Source: Streptomyces umbrinus (GTDB lineage Bacteria > Actinomycetota > Actinomycetes > Streptomycetales > Streptomycetaceae). Taken from it: 64,000 nt of DNA. Every line of letters starts with the position of its first letter. Within the stretch, counting starts at the first letter, position 1. This document shows positions 15,613 through 24,876 of this stretch, piece by piece. The notes under the pieces are model-generated. The model worked only from the letters and a program-made list of their open reading frames with translations. It ran no database searches and was not told the DNA's origin. Made by a program: the position numbers and the translations under genes. Location of the stretch: NCBI RefSeq assembly GCF_030817415.1, contig NZ_JAUSZI010000002.1:10825501-10889500 (forward strand), given 5' to 3'.

Positions 15613-17652
15613 TCAGTGCCTGCTCAGGTCGCTGTCCTCGCGCGCCCTCGTGTAGGCGGGCTCGCCGCGGCGGACCGAGCCCGGTGCCCGGGCGGTGGGA
15701 TGGTCGGCGCGTGCCGAGGAGCTCAGCTGCCAGGGAACGCTGGTGACCATCACGCCGGGCGTGAACAGCAGACGGCTCTTCAGCCAGAGGGCGGACTGGT
15801 TGTGCAGCAGGTTCTCCCACCAGTGGCCGACGACGTACTCGGGGATGAACACCGCCACGACGTCCCGCGGGCTCTCACGCCGCAGCGAGCGCACATACTC
15901 GACCACCGGCCGGGTCACCTCGCGATAGGGCGAGTCGATGACCTTGAGGGGCACGTCGATGCCGTACTCCTCCCAGCGCTCCCGCAGCGCGAGGGCCGCA
16001 TCGCGGTCCACCGACACCGTCAGCGCCTCCAGCCGGTCGGGCCGGAGGGCGCGCGCGTACGACAGTGCCCGCAGCGTCGGCTTGTGCAGTGTCGAGACCA
16101 GCACGATGCCCAACACCCTTGATGGCGGGACGAGTTCCTCGCGCGGGTCCGTCACGGCGAGTTCCGCGGAGGTGGCGTCGTAGTGCCGGCGGATGCCCCG
16201 CATCATCACCCACAGCACGATCGCGGCGAGCACCGCCAGCCATGCGCCCTCCAGGAACTTCGTGGCGAGCACGATCACCAGGACGAGGCCGGTGACCACC
16301 GCGCCCAGCGCGTTGATCACGCGCGCCGAGTGGTGGCGTCGGCGCGGCGCCCGGTCGGTCGTGGCACGCAGCTCACGGTTCCAGTGCCGGACCATGCCCG
16401 TCTGCGACAGCGTGAACGAGGTGAACACGCCCAGGATGTAGAGGTGGATGAGGTTCGTGACGTTCGCCTGGAACCCCCACAGCAGCAGACCGGCGACGAC
16501 CGCGAGCGCCAGGATGCCGTTGGAGAAGGCGAGCCGGTCGCCGCGGTTGTGCAGCTGACGCGGCAGATAGCGGTGCTGGGCGAGGATCGAGGAGAGCAGC
16601 GGGAAGCCGTTGAACGCGGTGTTCGCGGCGAGGACCAGCACCAGCGCGGTGGCCGCCTGGATGAAGTAGAAGCCGACACTGTTCTCACCGCCGAACACGG
16701 CGGCCGCGATCTGTGCGATGACCGTGCGCTGCGTGTGACTGTCGCAGTTGCCGTCCAGGCCGGTGAGCCGGCAGGAGTCATCGGTGATGTGCACCTTGGA
16801 GACGATCGCGAGCGTGGTGACACCGACGAACATGACGATCGCGATGGCTCCCATCGCCACCATCGTGGCCGCCGCGTTCTGCGACTTGGGCTTGCGGAAG
16901 GCCGGTACGCCGTTGGAGATCGCCTCCACACCCGTCAGCGCCGTACAGCCGGACGAGAACGCGCGCAGGACCAGCATCAGCAGCGCCGGCCCGGCGAGAT
17001 TCACGTCCCCGGGCTCCGGCGTCACGCCGTACTTCGCGCTCTCCGCGACCGGCGCGTCACCGAGCAGATAACGGATCAGACCGGTCCCGACCATGATCAG
17101 TACGCCGCCGATGAACAGGTACGTCGGCGCCGCGAAGGCGTTCCCCGACTCGCGGGTGCCGCGCAGGTTCATGGCGGTCAGGATCGCCACGAAGGCCAGC
17201 GCCAACGGGACGCGGTAATCGGCAAGTTGGGGGATCGCCGAGATGATGTTGTCGACCCCCGAGGCGACGGAGACGGCCACCGTCATCACGTAGTCGACGA
17301 GCAGCGAGGCCGCCACCACCAGACCGGCCGACGGGCCGAGGTTCGTGGAAACCACCTCGTACGAGCCACCGCCGCTCGGGTAGGCGTACACCACCTGGCG
17401 GTACGAGAGCACCACCACCGTCATCAGCGACACGACCGCCACCGCGATCCACGGTGTGAAGTGCAGGTACGCGAGCCCGCCGAGGGTGAGCACGAGGAGG
17501 ATCTCCTGCGTCGCGTACGCCACCGACGACAGCGGGTCGGAGGCGAAGATCGGCAGGGCGAGCCGTTTGGGCAGCAGTGTCCCCTGGAGCTCTTCACTGC
17601 GCCTGGCCCGGCCGATCACCAGGCGTTTCAGCAGACCCGTCACGTTGAACAC
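15613..17652 (-). CDS. KimA-like potassium/APC-superfamily permease
   Basis: A 679-aa membrane protein starting at GTG 17652. It has about 12 hydrophobic segments (residues about 30-490) with APC-fold landmarks FASDPLSSVAYATQEILL, YPSGGGSYEVVSTNLG and ALTGVEAISNGVPAFRKP. A cytoplasmic C-terminal half-domain (about 500-640) has VSTLHKPTLRALSYARALRPDRLEALTVSVD, a USP-like fold. This combination is that of KimA (YdaO), a high-affinity potassium importer in Bacillus controlled by c-di-AMP; function in Streptomyces is inferred. No c-di-AMP riboswitch is recognisable in the 170 bp upstream. A separate Kup-type importer occurs at 48-50 kb. Confidence 0.8.
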   Translation of the reverse strand: MFNVTGLLKRLVIGRARRSEELQGTLLPKRLALPIFASDPLSSVAYATQEILLVLTLGGLAYLHFTPWIAVAVVSLMTVVVLSYRQVVYAYPSGGGSYEVVSTNLGPSAGLVVAASLLVDYVMTVAVSVASGVDNIISAIPQLADYRVPLALAFVAILTAMNLRGTRESGNAFAAPTYLFIGGVLIMVGTGLIRYLLGDAPVAESAKYGVTPEPGDVNLAGPALLMLVLRAFSSGCTALTGVEAISNGVPAFRKPKSQNAAATMVAMGAIAIVMFVGVTTLAIVSKVHITDDSCRLTGLDGNCDSHTQRTVIAQIAAAVFGGENSVGFYFIQAATALVLVLAANTAFNGFPLLSSILAQHRYLPRQLHNRGDRLAFSNGILALAVVAGLLLWGFQANVTNLIHLYILGVFTSFTLSQTGMVRHWNRELRATTDRAPRRRHHSARVINALGAVVTGLVLVIVLATKFLEGAWLAVLAAIVLWVMMRGIRRHYDATSAELAVTDPREELVPPSRVLGIVLVSTLHKPTLRALSYARALRPDRLEALTVSVDRDAALALRERWEEYGIDVPLKVIDSPYREVTRPVVEYVRSLRRESPRDVVAVFIPEYVVGHWWENLLHNQSALWLKSRLLFTPGVMVTSVPWQLSSSARADHPTARAPGSVRRGEPAYTRAREDSDLSRH

Positions 17653-17847
17653 GGCGCGAGCGTAAGCGCGGAAGCGGTCCGAACCCGGGGAGCCCGGCCC
17701 GGCAGGGCGTCAGGACGGCGTCAGGTTCGGCGAGATCGCTACGGATGGCGTAAGAGCCGGGGCGCCCATCAGCCACGACGGGCCGTTGTCAGTGGGCCGC
17801 GCTAGTCTGCGCAGATCTGATTGTTTGGCCCGATCTGGGAGGTTTTC

Positions 17848-18261
17848 ATGGCCTCGCGCCTCAATCCGTACATCAGCTTCGACGGTGACGCCCGGCAGGC
17901 GTTGGAGTTCTACAAGGAGATCCTCGGCGGCACACTGGCGCTCAACACCTTCGGGGAGTCCGGTATGGCGGACAGCCCCGAAGCGGACAAGATCATGCAC
18001 GGCATGCTGGAGACCCCGAGCGGGTTCACGCTGATGGGCGCCGACACCCCGCCGGGCATGAAGTACACCCCGGGCGGCAACTTCTCGGTGAGCCTCAGCG
18101 GTGACGACGAAGCCGAACTGCGTGGCTACTGGGAGAAGCTGTCCGCCGACGGCACGGTGGCCGTCCCGCTCGAGAAGCAGATGTGGGGCGACGTGTTCGG
18201 CATGTGTACGGACCGGTTCGGTATCCCCTGGATGGTCAACATCAGCGAGACACAGGCCTGA
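17848..18261 (+). CDS. VOC-superfamily (PhnB/glyoxalase-like) protein
   Basis: A 137-aa protein from ATG 17848, with GGGAGG at 17837-17842. It contains the PhnB-type pattern NPYISFDGDARQALEFYKEILGG, then HGMLETPSGFTLMGADTP, WEKLSADGTVAVPLEKQMWGDVFGMCTDRFGIPWMVN. Proteins of this subfamily lack a firmly known activity, although the fold supports metal-dependent dioxygenases and resistance proteins. A strong hairpin ends the transcript. Confidence 0.85.
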   Translation: MASRLNPYISFDGDARQALEFYKEILGGTLALNTFGESGMADSPEADKIMHGMLETPSGFTLMGADTPPGMKYTPGGNFSVSLSGDDEAELRGYWEKLSADGTVAVPLEKQMWGDVFGMCTDRFGIPWMVNISETQA

Positions 18262-18302
18262 GCCGGCCACCCGCAGGAAACCGGGCCCGGAGGCCCGTCC
18301 CA

Positions 18303-18331
18303 GGTCCCGCCGACCGTCGGTCGGCGGGACC
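18303..18331 (+). terminator. Strong hairpin terminator after the VOC gene
   Basis: GGTCCCGCCGACC (18303-18315), loop GTC, GGTCGGCGGGACC (18319-18331): a perfect 13-bp stem 41 bp after the VOC stop. No T tract. It is the clearest terminator in the first third of the window. Confidence 0.85.
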
Positions 18332-18364
18332 TCGCCGTATCCGCCGTCGCGGCCGCCACCGGCG

Positions 18365-18408
18365 CCGGGCGGCCCGTGAAGCAGGGCCGGGCGGCCCGTG
18401 AAGCAGGG
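18365..18408 (+). repeat. 22-bp perfect tandem repeat
   Basis: The unit CCGGGCGGCCCGTGAAGCAG plus GG is present twice without gap (18365-18386, 18387-18408), between the VOC terminator and the SAV_915 gene. Each unit includes the small palindrome CGGGCGGCCCG. It lies in the 346-bp gap 18262-18607, which otherwise holds the hairpin and presumably the SAV_915 promoter. Confidence 0.85.
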
Positions 18409-18607
18409 ACGAGGGCCCTACTCCGGGGTCCCTCGCGTCAGCGTCCCGTCAGTCCGTGGCCGTTCTCCGTCAGCATCCCGTCATGAAGCGCGCCGGTGGC
18501 CGAGGGAGTCGGGGGAGCGGGCATACCTTCGTGGCACGCCCCGGGTTCGTCTCCCCGCGCCGGGGCGGCGTCACGCCCCACCACCCGGATCCTCCAGGAG
18601 GCATCCC

Positions 18608-18991
18608 ATGACAGACCTCGCGTGCGCCGAAGACCCCGAGCCCTCAGAACGGTTCCCGGCCGGGCCCCTGTACGTACCCGTCCGGCCGGGACCAGCGGGA
18701 TGCTCGACCCGGCTGTTCCGCACACCCCTCGGAGCCCGGACAGCCGTCGGCTTCACCAGCAGTGAGCGGCTGACCGCCACCCTCGGCGACGGTCAGGCCT
18801 GGATCCGGCTCGCCGAGCCCGTGCTCCGCGCCCTCACCGAACCGCTCGGCGTCACCACAGTCACCGTGGACCCCCAGTTCTCCGCCCCCCTGGCCGGACC
18901 AGCGCCCCGCGCATGGGATCCGCGGGCCGCCGAGGTGCCGCGCGCGAGCGGGGCGAACACCCGCGCCGTACGGGCCGTACGGACCGTCTGA
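18608..18991 (+). CDS. SAV_915 family protein
   Basis: A 127-aa protein from ATG 18608 with a perfect AGGAGG at 18596-18601. The core LYVPVRPGPAGCSTRLFRTPLGARTAVGFTSSERLTATLGDGQAWIRLAEPVLRAL resembles the SseB-like SAV_915 family found across Streptomyces, usually next to a diaminopimelate-decarboxylase-like gene, as here. The function is unknown. The last 20 residues are Arg/Ala rich and possibly disordered. It is 20 bp upstream of the decarboxylase and probably co-transcribed with it. Confidence 0.7.
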   Translation: MTDLACAEDPEPSERFPAGPLYVPVRPGPAGCSTRLFRTPLGARTAVGFTSSERLTATLGDGQAWIRLAEPVLRALTEPLGVTTVTVDPQFSAPLAGPAPRAWDPRAAEVPRASGANTRAVRAVRTV

Positions 18992-19011
18992 GGCCGGAAA
19001 GGGAACCCGCG

Positions 19012-20349
19012 ATGACCACTCTGCACGAGCCCGCCGTCACCCCCCGCGCCGCCGACGACCTGTCTGTGTGGCCCGCCTCCACCGCCCGGCGCGACCGGGG
19101 AGAGCTCGCCGTCGGCGGCGTACCCCTCACCGAGATCGCCGACCGCTTCGGCACCCCCGTCTACGTACTCGACGAGGGCGAGGTCCGCGCACGCTGCCGC
19201 ACCTACCGGGACGCCTTCCCCGAGGCCGAAGTCCTCTACGCAGCCAAGGCGTTCCTGTGCCGTGCCATGGCCCACTGGGTCGAGGAGGAGGGCCTCGGCC
19301 TGGACGTGTGCTCCGCCGGTGAGCTCGAACTCGCCGTCACCACCGGCTTCCCGCCCGAGCGGATCGTGCTGCACGGCAACGCCAAGTCGCCGCACGACCT
19401 GGCGAGCGCGCTGCGCCTGGGCGTCGGTCGCATCGTGATCGACAGTCCGTCGGAGATCGCGCGGCTCGCGGCGGCGGTCGGCCCCGGCGGACACCAGAGG
19501 GTGATGGTGCGGGTCGTCCCCGGCATCGGCGCCGGCGGCCACGAAAAGATCCGGACGGGCACGGACGACCAGAAGTTCGGCCTGACCCTCACCGACGGCT
19601 ACGCCCAGCACGCCATCGCCCGCATCCTCGACCAGCCCCAACTGGAACTCACCGGCCTCCACTGCCACCTGGGCTCGCAGATCACCAGCGTCAAGCCGTA
19701 TCTCGCGGCCGTACGACGCATGGTGGGGCTGATGGCCCGCCTGCGCGACGCCCACGGTGTCGTACTGCCCGAACTGGACCTGGGAGGCGGCCACGGCATC
19801 GCCTACCGGCCGAGGGAGGAGGCGCTCGACCTCACGACGCTGGCCCGCAAGGTGCGCGCCGGACTCGTCGAGAGCTGCGCCGCCGCCGGGCTGCGGGTGC
19901 CGCGGCTGCTGATCGAGCCCGGGCGCGCCATCGCCGGACCGGCGGGCCTCGCCCTCTATCACGTGCTCGCGGTGAAGCGGACCGCCGAGCACACCTTCGT
20001 GGCGGTGGACGGCGGGATGAGCGACAACCCGCGCCCCGCGCTGTACGGCGTGCGGTACGCGCCCCGGCTGATCGGACGCCACTCCACCGCGGAGCCGTCC
20101 CCGGTGACCGTGGTCGGCCGGCACTGCGAGGCGGGCGACATCCTCGCCTCGGACGTGCGGCTGCCCGGTGACGTACACCCGGGCGACCTGCTGGCGGTGC
20201 CGGTGGCCGGTGCGTACCACCTCTCCATGGCCTCGGGCTACAACCTGGTCGGACGCCCGCCCGTGGTCGCCGTCGACCGCGGTCACGCCCGGCTCCTCGT
20301 CCGCCGGGAGTCGCTGGAGGACATCCGCAGCCGCGACGTCGGCCTGTAG
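19012..20349 (+). CDS. lysA: Diaminopimelate decarboxylase-type PLP enzyme
   Basis: A fold-type III PLP decarboxylase of 445 aa. The PLP lysine is K79 in LYAAKAFLC. Other family motifs are LDVCSAGELELA, LHGNAKS, the HCHLGSQI loop near residue 216, DLGGGHGI, EPGRAI near residue 301, and GRHCEAGDIL with the active-site cysteine. The start ATG 19012 follows the purine-rich GGAAAGGG. The housekeeping lysA of Streptomyces normally lies beside hom/thr genes, so this SAV_915-linked copy is probably a paralogue; the substrate may be meso-DAP or another D-amino-acid centre. A hairpin terminator follows. Confidence 0.85.
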   Translation: MTTLHEPAVTPRAADDLSVWPASTARRDRGELAVGGVPLTEIADRFGTPVYVLDEGEVRARCRTYRDAFPEAEVLYAAKAFLCRAMAHWVEEEGLGLDVCSAGELELAVTTGFPPERIVLHGNAKSPHDLASALRLGVGRIVIDSPSEIARLAAAVGPGGHQRVMVRVVPGIGAGGHEKIRTGTDDQKFGLTLTDGYAQHAIARILDQPQLELTGLHCHLGSQITSVKPYLAAVRRMVGLMARLRDAHGVVLPELDLGGGHGIAYRPREEALDLTTLARKVRAGLVESCAAAGLRVPRLLIEPGRAIAGPAGLALYHVLAVKRTAEHTFVAVDGGMSDNPRPALYGVRYAPRLIGRHSTAEPSPVTVVGRHCEAGDILASDVRLPGDVHPGDLLAVPVAGAYHLSMASGYNLVGRPPVVAVDRGHARLLVRRESLEDIRSRDVGL

Positions 20350-20358
20350 GCGAGGACC

Positions 20359-20398
20359 CACCTCCGGGCGGGTGACGGCCCGTCCTCGCCCGGAGGTG
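20359..20398 (+). terminator. Hairpin terminator after the decarboxylase
   Basis: CACCTCCGGGCG (20359-20370) pairs with CGCCCGGAGGTG (20387-20398), a perfect 12-bp stem around a 16-nt loop, 9 bp after the stop. Confidence 0.8.
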
Positions 20399-20486
20399 TT
20401 CGCCCCGGTCAGCGGCCCGGTGACCCATACGCGGAGTGAACGGAATTCGGTGGCACACTGACCCGGTCACCGAAGGAGACCGACCC

Positions 20487-21575
20487 GTGCCCATGATCAG
20501 CAACCTGAGCAGAGCGGTGCGCCGCGCCTACCGCCACACCGTGGACCTCAGCCATCCCGCCCGTTCCCCGCTCGGCAGCGCGGTGGTGAACTGCGTGGTC
20601 TACCGCGAGGGCGGACGGCAGCCCGGCGACTGGGCACCGGCCGAGGCCATCAGGCGGGCCCGCAAGGGCAGGGGCGGCTTCGTCTGGATCGGACTGCACG
20701 AGCCCACGGACGAGGAGTTCGCGGGCCTCGCCAAGCTCTTCGGCCTCCATCCGCTGGCCGTCGAGGACGCCGTGCACGCCCATCAGCGGCCGAAGGTCGA
20801 GCGGTACGACGACACGCTGTTCGCCGTCTTCAAGACCGTGCGCTACGTCGAGCACGAGCAGCTCACCGCGACGAGCGAGGTGGTGGACACCGGCGAGCTG
20901 ATGGTCTTCATCGGCCGCGACTTCGTGATCACCATCCGGCATGGCAGTCACGGCTCCCTCGGCCCGCTCCGCGAAGCCCTGGAGAGCCTGCCTGAGCAGC
21001 TCACGAAGGGGCCCTCCGCCGTCCTGCACGCCATCGCGGACCATGTGGTCGACGACTACTTGGAGGTCACGGACGCCGTACAGAACGACATAGAGGCCGT
21101 CGAGACCGCCGTCTTCGCCGAGCACACCGCACGCGGTGACGCCGGCCAGATCTACCAGCTCAAGCGGGAACTCCTGGAGCTCAAACGGGCCGTGGTCCCG
21201 TTGGCCCGCCCTCTGCAGATCCTCGCCCACGAGCCGCCGGCGGCCCTCTCCCCGGACATCCAGCCGTACTTCCGCGACGTCGCCGACCATCTCGCCCGCG
21301 TCACCGAGCAGATCAACGCCTTCGACGGGCTGCTCGACTCGATCCTCCAGGCCCACCTCGCGCAGGTCACGGTCGCCCAGAACGAGGACATGCGCAAGAT
21401 CACGGCCTGGGCCGCCATCGTCGCCGTCCCCACCATGATCTGCGGTCTCTACGGCATGAACTTCGACCACATGCCCGAACTGCGCTGGACGTACGGCTAC
21501 CCCCTGGTCCTCGGCGTCATCGCCACCCTCTGCTTCGTCATCCACCGGGGCTTCAGGCGCAACGGCTGGCTCTGA
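20487..21575 (+). CDS. corA: CorA-family magnesium/divalent cation transporter
   Basis: A 362-aa channel subunit. The N-terminal cytoplasmic domain includes WIGLHEPTDEEFAGLAKLFGLHPLAVEDAVHAHQRPKVERYDDTLF; the long stalk helix follows; two membrane segments lie at the end (about 305-325 and 335-355). The selectivity motif GMN is present in GLYGMNFDHMPEL. The start GTG 20487 is chosen because GAAGGAG (20472-20478) is 8 nt upstream; ATG 20493 is the alternative. It forms a homopentamer in the membrane. No regulator is adjacent. Confidence 0.92.
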   Translation: MPMISNLSRAVRRAYRHTVDLSHPARSPLGSAVVNCVVYREGGRQPGDWAPAEAIRRARKGRGGFVWIGLHEPTDEEFAGLAKLFGLHPLAVEDAVHAHQRPKVERYDDTLFAVFKTVRYVEHEQLTATSEVVDTGELMVFIGRDFVITIRHGSHGSLGPLREALESLPEQLTKGPSAVLHAIADHVVDDYLEVTDAVQNDIEAVETAVFAEHTARGDAGQIYQLKRELLELKRAVVPLARPLQILAHEPPAALSPDIQPYFRDVADHLARVTEQINAFDGLLDSILQAHLAQVTVAQNEDMRKITAWAAIVAVPTMICGLYGMNFDHMPELRWTYGYPLVLGVIATLCFVIHRGFRRNGWL

Positions 21576-21697
21576 GCCGAGGACGGCCGCGCCCGCCGCC
21601 CAAGAAGGACGGGACAGGGGGTCCGGCATGCCTGCCATCCGTCACACGACTCCCGCCTGCCATCTGTCACCCGACTGCGGTCGCGGACCGGTGTCGC

Positions 21698-23770
21698 TCA
21701 GAGATCCGGTTCGTCGAGTGCGCCGTCCAGCGCGAGCCGGATCGCCGCCTCCGGGCTCAACTCCCGTCCCTCGCACACCGCTTCGGTGAACGCGGTGTCG
21801 CCGAGGGTCTTGCGGAGGTGGCGTGCGTACTCCCGGCGGAAGACGGTCGTGCCGGTGTCGCCGAGCTGGGGGAGTCCGGCCGCGTGCCAGAGGCGGGTAC
21901 CCGCGCCCAGGAGGCGGGCGGCGCGTTCAGGCTCGCCGCGGGAGGCCTCCGCGGCGACCAGGAGATCGGCGACGGCCGCGGCGCCGAGCCGGTCGTGGAC
22001 GCGCCACTTGGCGGTCAGCGCCTCGCGCGCGGAGACCAGCGCGTCCTCCGGCCGTCCTAGCCCGATCCCGGCGAGGGCGACGAAGAAGTCGCCCCAGGCC
22101 CGCATCCACAGCTCACCGCGCTTCGCGCAGTCGGCGCGCAGCCGCTCGGCCACCGCCGCACACCGCTCGAACGCGCCCTGGCCCGCCAGGAGATACGCCT
22201 GCAGCGCCAGCGTGAGGAGCTGGAAGAACTCCGCTCCGCCCCCGCCGCCCGGCCCCTGGGTGCTGCTGCCGTACAGCAGCGCGGACCGTGCCGACTCGCC
22301 GCGCACCGCGAGACTCGCACCGGTCAACGGCAGTGCGGGCACGGGCAGTTGACGTTCCTCGGCGAGCCACACGTAGGCCGCGCTCACCGACTCGGCGGCG
22401 TCCAGGTCGTCCGGCACGACGGTGACCAGGCGGTGTGCCCAGGTCGCCAGGGTGTGCTCGGGACCGCCGTGGTGTGCCCGTCGCAACGCGCGCTCCAGAT
22501 GGCCGCGTCCCTCCTCGGCGAAGCCGCAGGCGAACCAGAAGTACCAGAGCGTGCCCGCGAGTTCGAGTGCCGTCTCGGGCTCCGGCGCCGCCAGGGAATC
22601 CTCCAGCGCGACCCGCAGGTTGGCGTGCTCCACGCGCAGCCGCTCGGCCCACATCCGCTGGCCCGGGCCCAGCCACTCGGCCTGGCCCTGGCGCGCGATC
22701 CAGCGGAAGTAGTCACGGTGACGGCCGCGTACGGTGTCCTGCTCGCCGAGGCCTTCGAGCCACTCGGCACCGAAGGTACGGACCGTGTCGAGCATGCGGT
22801 AGCGCCCGGCCACCCCGTCGCCCTCGCGCGTCACGATCGACTTCTCGGTGAGCGACGCGAGCAGCGCCAGGATCTCCTCGGCGTCCAACGGGCCGCCATG
22901 GCACACGAATTCGGCCGCCTCCACGTCCCAGCCGCCCGCGAACACCGAGAGGCGGGCCCACAGCAGCCGCTCCAGCGGAGTGCACAGCTCATGGCTCCAG
23001 CCGATCGCCGTACGCAGCGTCTGGTGCCGGGCGAGCCGCGGCCGGGCGGGGGAGACGAGCAGGTCGAACCGGGAGTCCAGGCCTGCCAGAAGCCGTTCGA
23101 GGGCGAAGCCCCGCAGCCGCACCGCGGCCAGTTCCAGGGCCAGCGGGATCCCGTCGAGGCGGGCACAGACCGCCGCCACGTTCGCCCGGTTGGCGTCGGT
23201 CAGAGCGAACGACGGCACGGCGGCCGCGGCGCGGGCCGCGAACAGCGCCACCGCGTCGTCGCGTTCACCGAGCGGCAGCGGCGTCACGGACAGCAGATGC
23301 TCGCCGGCCACGCCCAGTGGCTGACGGCTGGTGGCCAGAACCCGTAACTCCGGTACGTGCGCGAGGAGTTCCTGTACGACACGCGCGCACTCGTCCAGTA
23401 CGTGATCGCAGGTGTCCAGGACGAGCAGCAGCGGTCCGTCGTCGAGATGCTCGTAGACGGCTTCCAGGAGCGGGCGCAGAGTCTGCTCGGTCAGCCGGGT
23501 CGCCTCGGCGAGGGCGTTCGTGAGGAGGTCGGGGTTCTTGAGGTCGGACAGTTCCACCAGCCACACCCCGCCGGGGAAGGCGGCCCGCACGGTGTGCGCG
23601 GCCCGCAGCGCCAGCCGTGACTTGCCGACGCCTCCGGGGCCGGTGAGGGTGACGAGCCGCGCGGTCCCCAACAGGGCGGATATTTCGGCCAGTTCGGATC
23701 TGCGGCCGATGAAGGCGTTGGACTCGGCGGGGAGATTGCCGGTCCTGCCGTTGCGCACCGAGGCCGCCAT
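21698..23770 (-). CDS. STAND (NB-ARC-like) ATPase with TPR-like C terminus, no DNA-binding domain
   Basis: A 690-aa signal-transduction ATPase. Near the N terminus is [11 protein letters not shown], then Walker [17 protein letters not shown] (about residues 44-59), Walker [17 protein letters not shown], the sensor [12 protein letters not shown] and the GxP region [10 protein letters not shown], as in the AfsR/LuxR (LAL) and SARP-associated ATPases. The C-terminal half is made of TPR-like helices (about 370-680), including [11 protein letters not shown]. The family members it resembles end in a LuxR helix-turn-helix or begin with a SARP domain; neither is present here, although the length and ends look complete. 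ATG 23770 follows a GAGGGGGAG purine run. A partner protein is likely to provide the output. Confidence 0.85.
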   Translation of the reverse strand: MAASVRNGRTGNLPAESNAFIGRRSELAEISALLGTARLVTLTGPGGVGKSRLALRAAHTVRAAFPGGVWLVELSDLKNPDLLTNALAEATRLTEQTLRPLLEAVYEHLDDGPLLLVLDTCDHVLDECARVVQELLAHVPELRVLATSRQPLGVAGEHLLSVTPLPLGERDDAVALFAARAAAAVPSFALTDANRANVAAVCARLDGIPLALELAAVRLRGFALERLLAGLDSRFDLLVSPARPRLARHQTLRTAIGWSHELCTPLERLLWARLSVFAGGWDVEAAEFVCHGGPLDAEEILALLASLTEKSIVTREGDGVAGRYRMLDTVRTFGAEWLEGLGEQDTVRGRHRDYFRWIARQGQAEWLGPGQRMWAERLRVEHANLRVALEDSLAAPEPETALELAGTLWYFWFACGFAEEGRGHLERALRRAHHGGPEHTLATWAHRLVTVVPDDLDAAESVSAAYVWLAEERQLPVPALPLTGASLAVRGESARSALLYGSSTQGPGGGGGAEFFQLLTLALQAYLLAGQGAFERCAAVAERLRADCAKRGELWMRAWGDFFVALAGIGLGRPEDALVSAREALTAKWRVHDRLGAAAVADLLVAAEASRGEPERAARLLGAGTRLWHAAGLPQLGDTGTTVFRREYARHLRKTLGDTAFTEAVCEGRELSPEAAIRLALDGALDEPDL

Positions 23771-23940
23771 CGCTCCCCCTCACCCGACCGATGGCGGTCA
23801 CCCTAACGCCCGGGAACGCCCGTGTCCGACCCCTGTCCGGGTGACCGGTATTCGGGCCCTCGCCCTCACACCGAGGCCCTATTGGGCGTAGCGTGGATGC
23901 GTCCCGGCACGCCGAGTGGTGACCTTGGGAGGTGCGGGGG

Positions 23941-24828
23941 ATGGACACCGTGCCCGCACCCAGAGCAGTCGGAGAGATGCGCGCCGGAGACCATCTGCTC
24001 CTGGGCTACGAAGCGGACGAGGAACGCGAGACCGTGGTCGCCGCGTTCCTCCTGGACGGGCTGGCCAGCGGTCACCGCGGGCTGCTGCTGGGCCCGGCCG
24101 ATCTGCCGGCCGACCTCGCCCTCACCTTCCTGGAGTCCCGCGGCTGCGCCGTCGACGACGAACTCGCCGCCGGACGGCTGACCGTGGACCCGCACCTCGC
24201 GACCCCCGACGGCCTGTGGGACCTGGACGAGGTGATCCGCCGCGAGACGCGCCGCGCGGTCGCTGACGGCTACCTCGGCCTGCGCGTCAGCATGGAGGTC
24301 ATGCGCGGCCAGGCGGGCAAGGGCCTCAAGACACTGCACGACAGCGAACTCCTCCTCGAACCCGTCTTCGCGTCCCTGCCGGTCCTCGGCATCTGCCAGT
24401 ACGACCGCCGAGTCTTCGACGAGGGCGAGCTGGCCCCTCTCGACGGACTGCACCACGGCCGGGTCGCCGCCGACCTCGTCTGGCACGACGAACTGCTCTC
24501 CATCACCCGCACCTTCGCCCCGCCCGGTCTCGCGCTCGCCGGAGAGGTCGACGACACGAACGTGACCGCCCTGGCCCGCGCCCTGCACGCCGAGACGGCC
24601 CGTGCCCGCGCCCGCCCTGTGAACGGGGTGCGCACCCGGATCGACCTGAGCGACCTGCGCTTCATCGACGTCGGTGCGCTGCGGCTGCTGGTCTTCGCGG
24701 GGGGCGCCCTGGCCGCGTCCGGCGGCAGCCTCGTCCTGCACGGCGTCGCCCCGCACATCCAGCGGCTGATGCGGGTCACCGGCTGGGACCGGGTACCAGG
24801 ACTGCTCGTTGAACAAGGGGACCGGTAG
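23941..24828 (+). CDS. MEDS-domain sensor fused to a STAS anti-anti-sigma domain
   Basis: A 295-aa protein in two parts. Residues 1-180 are a MEDS (DcmR-like sensory) domain, seen in [81 protein letters not shown] and [16 protein letters not shown]. Residues about 190-295 are a STAS domain with [17 protein letters not shown], the position of the regulatory Ser being Asp-Val in FIDVGAL. The DIS-type Ser of SpoIIAA is therefore not obvious, so phosphorylation control may differ. ATG 23941 is chosen because GGGAGG (23927-23932) lies 8 nt upstream; GTG 23932 is too close to it. The next gene encodes a MEDS-kinase, and the pair looks like a partner-switching module. Confidence 0.85.
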   Translation: MDTVPAPRAVGEMRAGDHLLLGYEADEERETVVAAFLLDGLASGHRGLLLGPADLPADLALTFLESRGCAVDDELAAGRLTVDPHLATPDGLWDLDEVIRRETRRAVADGYLGLRVSMEVMRGQAGKGLKTLHDSELLLEPVFASLPVLGICQYDRRVFDEGELAPLDGLHHGRVAADLVWHDELLSITRTFAPPGLALAGEVDDTNVTALARALHAETARARARPVNGVRTRIDLSDLRFIDVGALRLLVFAGGALAASGGSLVLHGVAPHIQRLMRVTGWDRVPGLLVEQGDR

Positions 24829-24876
24829 GCCGAACAAGGGGACCTGTAAGAGGACTCGGCGGAAGGAGCGGCGCCC

